Origin: an uncultured Rhodocyclaceae bacterium
Lineage (GTDB): Bacteria; Pseudomonadota; Gammaproteobacteria; Burkholderiales; Rhodocyclaceae
NCBI GenBank assembly: GCA_900549295.1
Contig: URNG01000021.1
Coordinates: forward strand, 1 to 33,046
Length of the DNA: 33,046 nt
Direction of reading: 5' to 3'
Position 1 is the first letter of the stretch; each line of letters starts with the position of its first letter. A model generated the notes under the pieces. The model saw only the letters and a program-made list of their open reading frames with translations, was not told the DNA's origin and made no database searches. A program made the translations under genes and the position numbers. Below are positions 22,225 to 30,428 of this stretch, piece after piece.

Positions 22225-22508
22225 GGGACCGAAGTCCCCGCCGGCTGTCTTGGGTAATAAGGCTTCAGCGGCCCCAGCTGTGCCGGTTAGGCGGCGACAG
22301 CGAAACGCTCATCGTTGGCGTTTATGGATTTGTGCGGATTACGTCCGTCACCTTTCGGGTTGCCTGCGCACCTTTGCCCGCCCTGTCGAAGCCAGTACAC
22401 CCCCAACCAAACACACTCGCCGAATACCCTTTGAATGCCCTTGGGTGGAGGTGAGGGGAATCGAACCCCTGTCCAGAACGCCTCCAGATTGCCGGAATTA
22501 CAACCATG
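22225..22508 (-). ncRNA. ssrA: Circularly permuted (two-piece) tmRNA
   Basis: On the minus strand the acceptor part comes first: a T-arm GGGGTTCGATTCCCC, then CACCTCC and discriminator A ending near 22443. About 38 bases of intervening sequence follow (22405-22442), then the 5' part GGGGGTGTACTGGCTTCGACAGG from 22404. GGGGGTG and CACCTCC pair as the 7-bp acceptor stem, with one G-U. The tag frame from 22319 to 22287 encodes ANDERFAVAA and stop TAA. A cUUCGg hairpin (22225-22240 region) ends the coding piece. After the discriminator the DNA reads CCC rather than CCA, so CCA is presumably finished by the CCA-adding enzyme. The RNA releases stalled ribosomes and marks nascent chains. Exact piece ends are inferred. 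Confidence 0.95.
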
Positions 22509-22514
22509 CTCAAC

Positions 22515-22543
22515 ATTATGGGGACGGCGGCGGGGAATTTCAA
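22515..22543 (-). promoter_or_regulatory. Sigma-70-type promoter of ssrA
   Basis: Minus strand: -35 TTGAAA (22543-22538), 17-base spacer, -10 CATAAT (22520-22515). Transcription would start near 22508, at the 5' side of the acceptor piece. Five of six bases match consensus in each hexamer. Confidence 0.85.
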
Positions 22544-22568
22544 GGCATGCCGCGCCGGGCGCGGGCTG

Positions 22569-22603
22569 AAAAGCACTGGCCCACCGCATAGGGTGGGCCA
22601 GTG
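22569..22603 (-). terminator. Intrinsic terminator of the TM-helix-repeat gene
   Basis: On the minus strand CACTGGCCCACC (22603-22592) pairs with GGTGGGCCAGTG (22585-22574), a perfect 12-bp stem with a 6-base loop, followed by CTTTTC. It lies 29 bases past the stop at 22632 and ahead of the ssrA promoter. Confidence 0.9.
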
Positions 22604-22631
22604 GTCGATGCGAAGCAGCGGTTATTGCACT

Positions 22632-24092
22632 TTATTCATCGCGGCGCAGCTTGCTGAGCCAGTGTTCCATCAGCTTGCCAGCGGCTTCGCGGCCACCCAG
22701 GCCGAAGGACAGCGCCACGGCCACCGCGATTGCGCCCAGGGTCAGGCCGAAGGCGAGATTGACGATGTCGTCGGCGATGCCCATCGCGCGCAGGCCCATG
22801 GCCGTGACCAGGGCCAGGATGGCGAAGCGGGCGATGCGCGCCAGACCCTTGCTGTGTTCGCCGCTGGCCTTGTCGATGGCTTCGTGGGCGACGTTCGCCA
22901 GCCAGTAGCCGACCACGAAGATCACGCCGCCGAGCAGGATGTCGCCAGCAAAGCGGATGAAGGTTTCGACGATGTCGCCGACCTGATGGAAACCGAGCTG
23001 GGAAGCGGCTTCGATGCTGGCGAACAGCATGGCGAAGAAGAGCACCAGACGGCCGACGAAGGCCGATGCCGAGGTCTTTTCAAAGGCATGTGCCAGATTG
23101 ATGCGCGTCGGCAACTGATCGAAACCCATCGCGGCCAGCAGCCCGGCCAGCAGCTTGCTGGCAAAGCGCGCCACCAGCCAGGTGACGGTGAGGATCAGGA
23201 CGGCGGCGATGATACCGGGCACGGCTTGCAGCATGGTTGCCAGCATGTCGGTCGCCGGGCGCGAGATGGCTTCGACCTTGAGGGCGTCGAGCGCCGAAAT
23301 CAGCGAGGGGACGAAAACCACCAGGAACACCAGCGCGCCAAGAATGCGCGAGAGGCTGGTGGCCTCGTTCAGACCGGCGACGCTGCCGAGCTTGTCGATG
23401 CCAGCGGTGCGGCTCAGGTTGCCGACGACGTTTTTCAGCACCGTGGCGACGATCCAGCCGATACCGCCGATGATGAGCGCGGCAAAGGCGTTCGGCAGCA
23501 TGTCGAGGACGCGTGTCACCATGGCGCGCAGCGGATCGAGCAACCCTTCCATTTGCAGCGCGCCGAGAATCGCTGGCAGGAACAGCAGGATCACCAGCCA
23601 GAACAGGGCTTGCGCCAGGCTGTCGGCGATCGGCGGCATCTGGGCGTGTTCGGCCAGGGTTTCGTCGATGGTGGTTTTCTGCAAGCCCCGGATGACCAGT
23701 TTGCGTACCACGCTGGCCAGCAGCCAGGCGACCAGCCCCAGCAGCAGCGCGCCCAGGAGGCGCGGCGCGTATTCAAAGATGACCGTGGTCAGCGCCGCGA
23801 AGGGACCGGAAATCACCGTCAGATTGAGCGAATTGAAGATGGCGACCAGCACCAGCAGAATCACCAGCCAGAATACGGCGACGGCGAGAATGCCTTCGAG
23901 ATTGATCGTCACCCCGGTGAGTTGGGTGAAATGCCGGTTCAGTCCGAGGCGGCTCAGACCGCTGCGCACGCCGGCGCGCAGCGCAACGGCCAGCAGCCAG
24001 CCGATGACGAAAATCGCCAGGGCGCCGAGCAGATGGGGAATCTGACCGCCGAGGGCGTCCTGCAAAGAACTCCAGAGCGCTTGAATATCCAT
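22632..24092 (-). CDS. TM-helix-repeat membrane protein (CmpX/MscS-related, no beta domain)
   Basis: 486-residue inner-membrane protein annotated in this family as 'mechanosensitive ion channel'. It is built of five repeats, each about 91 residues. A Trp-centred helix recurs at W32 (IGWLLAVALR), W123 (VAWLLASVVR), W213 (IGWIVATVLK), W305 (VTWLVARFAS) and W397 (GYWLANVAHE). A second helix recurs as FWLVILL at 74 and 164, and in weaker form later. The end, AVALSFGLGGREAAGKLMEHWLSKLRRDE, resembles the pore-lining TM3 of MscS, but the protein stops there and lacks the MscS cytosolic beta and alpha/beta domains. ATG 24092 follows a perfect AAGGAG. A TATTAT/TATAAA stretch at ~24125-24133 is a likely -10. 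Channel function is plausible, not shown. Confidence 0.85.
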   Translation of the reverse strand: MDIQALWSSLQDALGGQIPHLLGALAIFVIGWLLAVALRAGVRSGLSRLGLNRHFTQLTGVTINLEGILAVAVFWLVILLVLVAIFNSLNLTVISGPFAALTTVIFEYAPRLLGALLLGLVAWLLASVVRKLVIRGLQKTTIDETLAEHAQMPPIADSLAQALFWLVILLFLPAILGALQMEGLLDPLRAMVTRVLDMLPNAFAALIIGGIGWIVATVLKNVVGNLSRTAGIDKLGSVAGLNEATSLSRILGALVFLVVFVPSLISALDALKVEAISRPATDMLATMLQAVPGIIAAVLILTVTWLVARFASKLLAGLLAAMGFDQLPTRINLAHAFEKTSASAFVGRLVLFFAMLFASIEAASQLGFHQVGDIVETFIRFAGDILLGGVIFVVGYWLANVAHEAIDKASGEHSKGLARIARFAILALVTAMGLRAMGIADDIVNLAFGLTLGAIAVAVALSFGLGGREAAGKLMEHWLSKLRRDE

Positions 24093-24243
24093 GTGAATCT
24101 CCTTGTCATTTTTTCGGGCGACTTTTTATAATAACCCGATTTTGCGGGAGGGGTTCCTCAATGGGGAAATTCAGGCAGCGCGCGGCCGGCGGATCGCTGC
24201 GGCTGTGACGGCCAGGCCGCCGCTCGTTCGCCGTCGCGCCGGA

Positions 24244-24768
24244 TCAACGGCCACACCAGCGTGGCTGATAACGGAAGTCCAGTGCCGCGCGCAATTTTTC
24301 CGGCGCGGCGTAGGTCGAGCGCACCAGCCGCGTGGTGCCGTCGAACAGCACGTTGAAGCGGGCGGGTTCATTCCAGTCGTCGCAATAGCGCCATTCCCAC
24401 ACCAATTCGTCGCGGGCCGCGAAATACACCGTCCAGGCCGGCTGCGGCGGACCAATCAGGCGCAGTACCTGTTCTTCGTTCATGCCGGCCTCGATTCTGG
24501 CGAAATGCGCGGCGTCGAGGACGTTCTTGCGTTCGATCAGCCGTCCTTCTGCGTCGGTGCGCAGAAACCAGGTGTGATAGCCCGCCGGGCCGGTCGGGTA
24601 GACCAGGGTTTCGCCGCCAGCGGCCTCCTGCCAGCGCAGCGCGGGCTGCCCCAGGCGCTGCTCGATGCTGGCGGTGTTGCCTTGTCCCGGTTGCAGGGCC
24701 GGATCGCCGTAGATGGCGCAGCCGGCCAGGGCGAGGAGAGAGAACAGGATGCTGGCGTGAAGTTTCAT
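24244..24768 (-). CDS. BamE/SmpA-like outer-membrane lipoprotein with duplicated module
   Basis: 174-residue lipoprotein: signal peptide MKLHASILFSLLALAG with lipobox LAGC and acylated C17. Two similar modules follow: residues ~30-85 (SIEQRLGQPALRWQEAAGGETLVYPTGPAGYHTWFLRTDAEGRLIER) and ~90-160 (GMNEEQVLRLIGPPQPAWTVYFAARDELVWEWRYCDDWNEPARFNVLFDG). The second has the BamE-type 'GMxxxQVxxLIGPP ... WxYxY' pattern. Real BamE carries one module and belongs to the outer-membrane assembly complex; this longer protein is a relative with unknown role. ATG 24768 overlaps the stop of the Cache-PAS-GGDEF gene as ATGA, so the two are probably expressed together. The ~150 bases between its end and 24092 hold only the next gene's leader. 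Confidence 0.82.
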   Translation of the reverse strand: MKLHASILFSLLALAGCAIYGDPALQPGQGNTASIEQRLGQPALRWQEAAGGETLVYPTGPAGYHTWFLRTDAEGRLIERKNVLDAAHFARIEAGMNEEQVLRLIGPPQPAWTVYFAARDELVWEWRYCDDWNEPARFNVLFDGTTRLVRSTYAAPEKLRAALDFRYQPRWCGR

Positions 24769-27416
24769 GCGGGTAAATCTACACCATACAAGTCGACGGG
24801 CAAACCGTCGCTGCGGCAGCATTCGCAAACCCGGTTGCGTCCGGCGGCCTTGGCGGCGTAGAGCGCCTGATCGGCGCGCAGCATGGCCTGCGGGAGACTG
24901 TCTTCGCCGTGCGCGGGGAACAGGGTGATACCCAGGCTGGCGGTGATGCCGAGGGGGCCGTGCGCTGCCTGGGTCGGCGTGCTTTCGATGCCCTGGCGCA
25001 AGCGCTCGGCGAGTTGCCGGGCACCGTCGAGGGAGGTATTGGGCAGTAGGATCATGAATTCCTCGCCACCCACGCGCCCGGCGGTGTCGGTGGTGCGCAG
25101 CAACTGGCGGGTGATGGCGGCGACCTGCACCAGCACCTGATCGCCGACGGCATGCCCCCAGGTGTCGTTGACCCGCTTGAAGTGATCGAGATCGAACATC
25201 ACCAGCGCGCCACGCTCGCCGCCGTGCCGGTGCCAGCGTTTGAGCTCGTCCTCGCAGTGCTGGATGAAGCTGCGCCGGTTGGGCAGTTCGGTCAGGGTGT
25301 CGGTGGTGGCCAGGCGTTCGAGCAATTGCTCGCGCTGTTTGTACTCGGTGATGTCCTGCCAGATCAGCAGATGCCCGCGCGGCGCGTCGCCGTGGCTGAT
25401 CGGAATCGCCTCGTAGGTCAGGATGCGGCCGTCGCGCAGACTCAGGGTCTGGCTGCTTTCGTCGGAGCGCAGGCGCGTCTCGAACTGCGGCGCGGCCACG
25501 GCCAGCGCCTCGCCGAGTGTGCGCTCGAGCAGCTTCTGCGGCGTGAATTGCGCGCCGAAAAGCTCGGCCAGCGCCTGATTGCTGTGGGTGATCCGGCCTG
25601 TTGGGTCGGCTACCAGCACGCCTGCCGGAAAACGGTCGATGACGACTTCCAGCCGCTGCTTGGTCATTTCCAGCGCCTCCTGGGCGTAGTGGCGGGCGGT
25701 GTTGTCGAGCAGGCTCCAGACGATCTGCGTGGCCTTGTGGGGCTGGCTCAGGAGCGTGGCGTGGATGGTGCACCAGCGGATGCTGCCATCCTTGTGGCGG
25801 AAGGGGTATTCGGTTTCGAGCTGCGTATCCTGCAGCAGCTTGGCGTAGTAAGGCTCGAAAGCGTGGAAATGCGCATCGTCGAGGTGGATTTTGCGGAAGC
25901 TATGCCCGACCAGTTCATCGCTATCGTAGCCGAGCAACTGGCTGATCTGCCGGTTGATGTAGGCAACCTGCCGGCCTGGTCCGGCGATGGCAATGGCGAT
26001 GGCGCTGTTGTCGAGCAGGGCGCGCCGGAACTGTGCCGAAGCCATCTGCTGGGTGATGTCGGTGAGGACGACGATCGCGCCATGCCGGTAGCCGCTCTCC
26101 TGCGGCGTGGCATTGACCGAGAGCCAGCGCAACTGGCGGTCGTCGTCGCCGTTCGGATGCAGGCCCAGGGTCAGGCCGGTGATGGCTTCCTGGTCTGCCC
26201 AGGCGGGCTTGGCCAGCGCCTCGGTCGGGAGTACGGGCGTGCCGTCCTTGCGGGTCAGGCGGGAGGTCAGTTGCGGCGTGTCGAGGTTGGGCCGGCAGTC
26301 CTGGCCGTCGCTCAACAGCTCCCGCGCCTGGGTATTGCAGCCGGTGACGTTGCCGCGTGGATCGACGATCATGACGCCGACCGGCAGTGTCTCGAACACC
26401 GTATGCAAATTCTGCTCCTGTCGGCCCAGTCGCCAGAACAGGAAAACGATCCAGAACCAGGCCAGCACCAGCAGGCCGCTGCCGACGGCGCTGCGCAGGT
26501 TGTTTTCGCGGATGCTGGCCTCGACGGGTGCGAGGATGGGAGCCGAGGCCAGGCCGATGACGAGGTTGAGGCCGAATTCGGGCAGTTTGCGCCAGCCGTA
26601 GAAACGGTGTGTGCCGTCGATTTGGCCGCTCAAGGTGTAATTGCCTTGTGGGGCGGCACCCGCCTGGAGAAACGGGCGGTTCAGGGGCAGCATCGTGCCC
26701 AGCGCCTTTTCCAGATCGTTCGAGCGGGCCAGGTAATGGCCGTCGTCGCGCATGAGAAAGGCGGTGTCTTCCGGATGGGCCGCCAGTTGGCCGAGCAGGG
26801 CGGCGATGTGCGCGGGGGCCAGGGACAGGACGATGACGCCGTCGCAGCGCCCGGCCTTGATGAGCGGGTAGGAAAGCTGAATTGACCACTGCCCGGAAAC
26901 CCGCCCCTTGACCGGCTTGCCGATGTAAAGCCGGGGCGTTGCCGCATCCAGATGCACCCGGAAATGTTCGCGGTCGGCAATCGACGCTGGTGCCTGCCCG
27001 GCGGTCAGACCCAGATTGGAATAACGGATGTCGCCCGCCGCATCGGCCACGGCGATCTGGATGATCGCGCCGGGCGGGTAGTCGGAAATCACGCCCTGCG
27101 CCAGCCGGTCGAACCCTGTCGTGGTCTGCCAGTGGTATTCGCGGGCCAGGGTGCGCAGGATGTAATCGATGTTGCGCAGCAGCAGCACCATTTGCTGTGC
27201 CACGGCATCTGCCGACTGGGTGGTGCGGGTTTCTGCCTGGCGGATGGTTTCGGCCCGCATCTGCTGGTGATCGGCGCGCAGTGACCACCAGTAAATGACG
27301 AGGGCGGAGAGGATCAGCAGCAGGGAGAGCGCGACGACGGCGCTGCGCTGTTTTCTGGCTTGGGCAGGAATCATGGATGGCAGGAAGGGCAGGCTGATAC
27401 TTGTCACGGCGCGCAT
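24765..27416 (-). CDS. Cache-PAS-PAS-PAS-GGDEF diguanylate cyclase
   Basis: Large membrane sensor, up to 883 residues, making c-di-GMP. Transmembrane helix 1 is at ~26-46, a periplasmic double-Cache domain at ~50-300 (LLLRNIDYILRTLAREYHW, FRVHLDAATPRLYIGKPVKGRVSGQWSIQLSYPL), and helix 2 at ~308-330. PAS domains start near 335 (FETLPVGVMIVDPRGNVTGCN), 465 (LLDNSAIAIAIAGPGRQVAYIN, with its PAC WCTIHATLL) and 590 (VIDRFPAGVLVADPTGRITHSN). The GGDEF domain has TDTLTELPNRRSF, FDLDHFKRVND, active GGEEF at 783-787 and an I-site RTTD at 774-777. An internal ATG at 27374 is an equally good start; neither has a Shine-Dalgarno. It overlaps the BamE-like gene. Confidence 0.92.
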   Translation of the reverse strand: MRAVTSISLPFLPSMIPAQARKQRSAVVALSLLLILSALVIYWWSLRADHQQMRAETIRQAETRTTQSADAVAQQMVLLLRNIDYILRTLAREYHWQTTTGFDRLAQGVISDYPPGAIIQIAVADAAGDIRYSNLGLTAGQAPASIADREHFRVHLDAATPRLYIGKPVKGRVSGQWSIQLSYPLIKAGRCDGVIVLSLAPAHIAALLGQLAAHPEDTAFLMRDDGHYLARSNDLEKALGTMLPLNRPFLQAGAAPQGNYTLSGQIDGTHRFYGWRKLPEFGLNLVIGLASAPILAPVEASIRENNLRSAVGSGLLVLAWFWIVFLFWRLGRQEQNLHTVFETLPVGVMIVDPRGNVTGCNTQARELLSDGQDCRPNLDTPQLTSRLTRKDGTPVLPTEALAKPAWADQEAITGLTLGLHPNGDDDRQLRWLSVNATPQESGYRHGAIVVLTDITQQMASAQFRRALLDNSAIAIAIAGPGRQVAYINRQISQLLGYDSDELVGHSFRKIHLDDAHFHAFEPYYAKLLQDTQLETEYPFRHKDGSIRWCTIHATLLSQPHKATQIVWSLLDNTARHYAQEALEMTKQRLEVVIDRFPAGVLVADPTGRITHSNQALAELFGAQFTPQKLLERTLGEALAVAAPQFETRLRSDESSQTLSLRDGRILTYEAIPISHGDAPRGHLLIWQDITEYKQREQLLERLATTDTLTELPNRRSFIQHCEDELKRWHRHGGERGALVMFDLDHFKRVNDTWGHAVGDQVLVQVAAITRQLLRTTDTAGRVGGEEFMILLPNTSLDGARQLAERLRQGIESTPTQAAHGPLGITASLGITLFPAHGEDSLPQAMLRADQALYAAKAAGRNRVCECCRSDGLPVDLYGVDLPA

Positions 27417-27453
27417 TCTATGGGTGAGGTCAGCGGGTTGCCGAAATATTTGA

Positions 27454-27479
27454 TACTACCAATATGGTAGTAATTGACA
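27454..27479. promoter_or_regulatory. Palindromic operator and divergent promoter elements
   Basis: TACTACCAATATGGTAGTA (27454-27472) has perfect 7-bp arms around AATAT. Directly after it is TTGACA (27474-27479), a consensus -35 for the plus-strand XRE gene, although no matching -10 is evident. On the minus strand TTGTCA (27480-27475) with TAGTAT 16 bases on would serve the diguanylate cyclase and overlaps the palindrome. It is a natural site for the small XRE regulator to control both genes. Confidence 0.6.
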
Positions 27480-27526
27480 AGGCATAACTCGGGATCATCG
27501 CGGTCTTCGGGCTATCGAAGATCGTT

Positions 27527-27841
27527 ATGACCACGCTGTCGAGAAGGCTGAAGGAAGCGCGCAGGCGCAAGGGTATTTCGCAGGAGCAGTTGGGTATCCG
27601 GGTCGGCCTCGACCCGGCCTCGGCCAGCGCGCGCATGAACCGCTACGAACTGGGCAAGCGCGTCCCGGATTTTGAGCTGGTCGAGCGTCTGGCGGACGAA
27701 CTGGGCGTGCCAGCGAGCTATTTCTACGCTTCCGACGAGCAGGAAGCCGACTTGCTCGCCGGTTTTCACCGCCTGACGCCAGTCCGGAAAGCGCAGTTGC
27801 TCGACTGCGTCGAGCGCCTGCTGGCGGGCAGCGAAGACTGA
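27527..27841 (+). CDS. XRE-family helix-turn-helix regulator
   Basis: 104-residue DNA-binding protein. Residues 5-62 form a Cro/C1-type HTH: LSRRLKEARRRKGISQEQLGIRVGLDPASASARMNRYELGKRVPDFELVERLADELGVPASYF, with the recognition helix around SASARMNRYELGKR. The C-terminal ~35 residues (LAGFHRLTPVRKAQLLDCVERLLAGS) are helical, typical of a short dimer arm, with no ligand domain. A 19-base palindrome and TTGACA lie ~50-75 bases upstream, so autoregulation is likely. It is divergent from the large diguanylate cyclase and convergent with ribE. No toxin or phage gene is nearby, so a stand-alone regulator is favoured over an antitoxin. Confidence 0.88.
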   Translation: MTTLSRRLKEARRRKGISQEQLGIRVGLDPASASARMNRYELGKRVPDFELVERLADELGVPASYFYASDEQEADLLAGFHRLTPVRKAQLLDCVERLLAGSED

Positions 27842-27862
27842 AAGCCAAGGAAGGGCAGCGTT

Positions 27863-28459
27863 TCAGGCTGCGTTCGCGTGCGTCAGCAGCCGCTCGCAAT
27901 AGCGCGCGATCAGGTCGACTTCGAGGTTGACCCGACTGCCCGGCTGCAGGCGGCCCAGGGTGGTGTTTTCCAGGGTGTGCGGGATGAGGTTGATGGTGAA
28001 GGTGGCGCCGTCCACGGTGTTGGTGGTGAGGCTGGTGCCATCCACCACGATCGAACCTTTGCGCGCGATGTAGCGGGCGATGTCTGCCGGGGCGCGGATT
28101 TCCAGCAGGCGGTTGTCGCCGATGGGGTCGAAACGCAGCACCTCACCGATGCCGTCGACGTGGCCGGACACCAGGTGGCCGCCGATGACGTCGTTCAGGC
28201 GCAGCGCCTTTTCCAGATTGACCGGGCCGGGGGCGTCGAGGCTGACGGTGCAGGAGAGTGTTTCCGGCGACACATCGACCATGAAGCGGTTGCCTTCCTT
28301 GCCGACGACGGTGAGGCAGACGCCGTTGTGGGCGATGGAGTCGCCCAGCGTCACATCTGCCAGGGGGAGTTTGCCGGCGTCGACGGTGAGGCGGCAGCCG
28401 ACTTCGCGTGGGGTAACTTCGGTGATGCGGCCAATTGCCGCGACGATGCCGGAGAACAT
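27863..28459 (-). CDS. ribE: Riboflavin synthase, alpha chain
   Basis: 198-residue enzyme that dismutates two 6,7-dimethyl-8-ribityllumazine molecules to riboflavin and the pyrimidine precursor. Both lumazine-binding halves are present: MFSGIVAAIG, GDSIAHNGVCLTVV and VSPETL in the first; LNDVIGGHLVSGHVDGIG, GSIVVDGTSLTTNTVDGATFTINLIPHTLENTTLG in the second. ATG 28459 gives the universal MFSGIV start. There is a -10-like TAGAGT ~28 bases upstream and no FMN-riboswitch sequence in the 88-base leader. No other rib gene is adjacent. The symbol ribE is the common name (ribC in some species). Confidence 0.97.
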   Translation of the reverse strand: MFSGIVAAIGRITEVTPREVGCRLTVDAGKLPLADVTLGDSIAHNGVCLTVVGKEGNRFMVDVSPETLSCTVSLDAPGPVNLEKALRLNDVIGGHLVSGHVDGIGEVLRFDPIGDNRLLEIRAPADIARYIARKGSIVVDGTSLTTNTVDGATFTINLIPHTLENTTLGRLQPGSRVNLEVDLIARYCERLLTHANAA

Positions 28460-28547
28460 GGCGCATTCCTCGCTAAAAGGAAAAACTCTAGCATGCGGGG
28501 CGGGTGGACGAGCAGGCGGGTGTCTGGCCGGGCGTTCCGGCAGAAAG

Positions 28548-30254
28548 TCAGGCGCTGATGTCGATGCCGTATTTGCGCGCTACCGAGTGCGCGAGCTGGC
28601 GGGTAGCGAGGACTTTCGGGTGCTTCCGGTCTTTCCTTTGCGCCCGTTCGAGGTAGTCGTGCGCGCTGGCGGCGAGGTTGGCATCCCAGCCCCGGCGGTC
28701 CATCAGCAGGTAGAGGCTGTTGGCGGCTTCGATCAGGTTGCGGATGTTCGGTGCCTGTTCCGCGGCCTGGGTGTGCAGGTCGGCAGCGCCGGCAAGATCG
28801 CCGGCGCGCAGGGCGGCTTGCCCCCGGTCGCTCAATTCGTTGATCTGGCGGTTGATCTGTTCCAGCAGCGCCGAGCCTTCCGGCTGATTGGTCTTTGCAA
28901 AGACGCGGCTGGCCTGGTGGATGAGCTGATTGTCTTCGTGGTTTTCCGCCACGGTCTGGCGGATGATCTTTTCGCCTTCGTCCTTCAGGCCGCTGGCGTA
29001 GCAGGCATGCGCGAGATCGACGCTCAGGCGCTGGGAGAGCGGTTTGCCCCGGCTGGAAAAGTCTTCTTCGACCGTTTTTTGCAGGGCAATCGCCTGTTCG
29101 GCGCAGGTGCGGGCCTTGTCCGGCGCGCCTTCGGCCGCGAGGCAAAGGCTTTCGTGCGTCAGCGCGGCCAGCTCGGCTTCCTTGTCGCCGCGCAGTTCGC
29201 GCTTCAACTCGCCGATGAGCTTGCGCGAGGCGTCGATATTGCCGCGTTCGGCCATGGTGCGGGCGAGGTTGGCAAAATCATCGACACTGCGCAGCGACGA
29301 GCCCTTGCTGCGTTCGAGCACCTTGCCATAGGCTTTTTCGGCTGCCAGCAGGTCTTCGTTGCGCGCCGCGATGTCGCCCACCATGCGCTGGCGCAGGGTG
29401 TTGTGCGGCGAGGCTTCGGCGGCGCGCTGCAGAACTTCCTGGGCGGTTTCCAGCAAACCCCGGCGCTCTTGGACGGCGGCGAGAAAATCGTAGGCAGCGA
29501 GAAAATCGGGAGCGTCGACCAGCACCTGCTCGGCCAGCGTGGCGGCCTCTTCCAGCGCGCCACGGTCGCGCAGGGCGGTGGCCAGCCCCATCTGCACCCA
29601 AGGGGCCATGCGTCCTTCCAGCACCTTGCGGAAAAGGGCTTCGGCTTCTTCGGTGCGCCCGAGTTGCAGCAGGATTTCACCCTTGAAACGGTAGGCGTCG
29701 TACATGTAGGCCGGGTGCTGGGCGATGACGCGGTCGCAGGCGCTGATGGCTTCATCGAAATCGCCGGCCTCCATCTTTTCGTAGATGCGCCGCAGCAGAT
29801 GTTTTTTGTAGATTGCCCGCACGAGCCGCGCCTGGAGTTGGTCGGCGGTGAAGGGTTTGATCAGGTAATCGTCGGGCGCGAGTTCGGCCAGGGCGACGAC
29901 GTTGGTGTAGGCGCGTTCGCCGGTGACGATGATGTAGACCGTGCCCGGCGCGATCAACTGGGCGTGGCGCAACTCTTCCAGCAATTGCTGGCCGTCGCGG
30001 CCGTCGTCGAGCACGAAGTCGGAAAGAATGATGTCGAAGCGGTTGGCCTTGACCTGGCGGATGACTTCCGCCGAGTTGCCTGCGCCATGCACCTGGGTGA
30101 CGCCCAGGGTGCCGAGCATCAGCCGTACCGATTCGCGCGCCGGTGCGTGGCGGTCGACGATGAGCACGCGTTTCTTGGTGAGCGCTTGCTGCAGGACGAG
30201 GAGCATTTCCTCGTTTTCGAGGGCTTCACTGGATTTCGGGCTATAGGTCTGCAT
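28548..30254 (-). CDS. Response regulator fused to TPR repeats
   Basis: 568-residue cytoplasmic protein. The receiver domain at ~28-145 has VLIVDRHAPARES (D34), the phosphoacceptor D79 in FDIILSDFVLDD, T111 in IVTGERAY and K133 in DYLIKPF, so it is phosphorylatable in principle. The rest, ~155-540, is tetratricopeptide-like helical pairs (GDFDEAISACDRVIAQHPAYMYDAYRFKGEILLQLGRTEEAEALFRKVLEGR, EEAATLAEQVLVDAPDFLAAYDFLAAVQERRGLLETAQEVLQRA). There is no DNA-binding or catalytic output, so it should act by protein contact. ATG 30254 is preferred; a TTG 36 bases upstream extends the frame. No histidine kinase is nearby. It is divergent from mnmG. Confidence 0.85.
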   Translation of the reverse strand: MQTYSPKSSEALENEEMLLVLQQALTKKRVLIVDRHAPARESVRLMLGTLGVTQVHGAGNSAEVIRQVKANRFDIILSDFVLDDGRDGQQLLEELRHAQLIAPGTVYIIVTGERAYTNVVALAELAPDDYLIKPFTADQLQARLVRAIYKKHLLRRIYEKMEAGDFDEAISACDRVIAQHPAYMYDAYRFKGEILLQLGRTEEAEALFRKVLEGRMAPWVQMGLATALRDRGALEEAATLAEQVLVDAPDFLAAYDFLAAVQERRGLLETAQEVLQRAAEASPHNTLRQRMVGDIAARNEDLLAAEKAYGKVLERSKGSSLRSVDDFANLARTMAERGNIDASRKLIGELKRELRGDKEAELAALTHESLCLAAEGAPDKARTCAEQAIALQKTVEEDFSSRGKPLSQRLSVDLAHACYASGLKDEGEKIIRQTVAENHEDNQLIHQASRVFAKTNQPEGSALLEQINRQINELSDRGQAALRAGDLAGAADLHTQAAEQAPNIRNLIEAANSLYLLMDRRGWDANLAASAHDYLERAQRKDRKHPKVLATRQLAHSVARKYGIDISA

Positions 30255-30428
30255 GGCCGGGAAATTACTGTATGCATGCCGGTCGAGCAAGGGGAATTCT
30301 GGGCGAAAACGCCAGCCGGGCGGATTTCTGTGTTTTTTCAGCCTCCTGACGTAGAATCGCCGGTTCTTTCGTGGCGCTTTGGTGCGCTGCAGCAGCCCGC
30401 TTCGTTCCTGGTTTCGTTCTCATTTTCC

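Noticed and set aside
22506..24131. 541-codon plus-strand frame opposite the TM-helix-repeat gene
   Set aside because: Gln/Asp/His-rich low-complexity translation, antisense to a gene with strong start signal, terminator and internal repeats.
28460..28547. FMN riboswitch before ribE
   Set aside because: The 88-base leader has none of the conserved RFN-element blocks.
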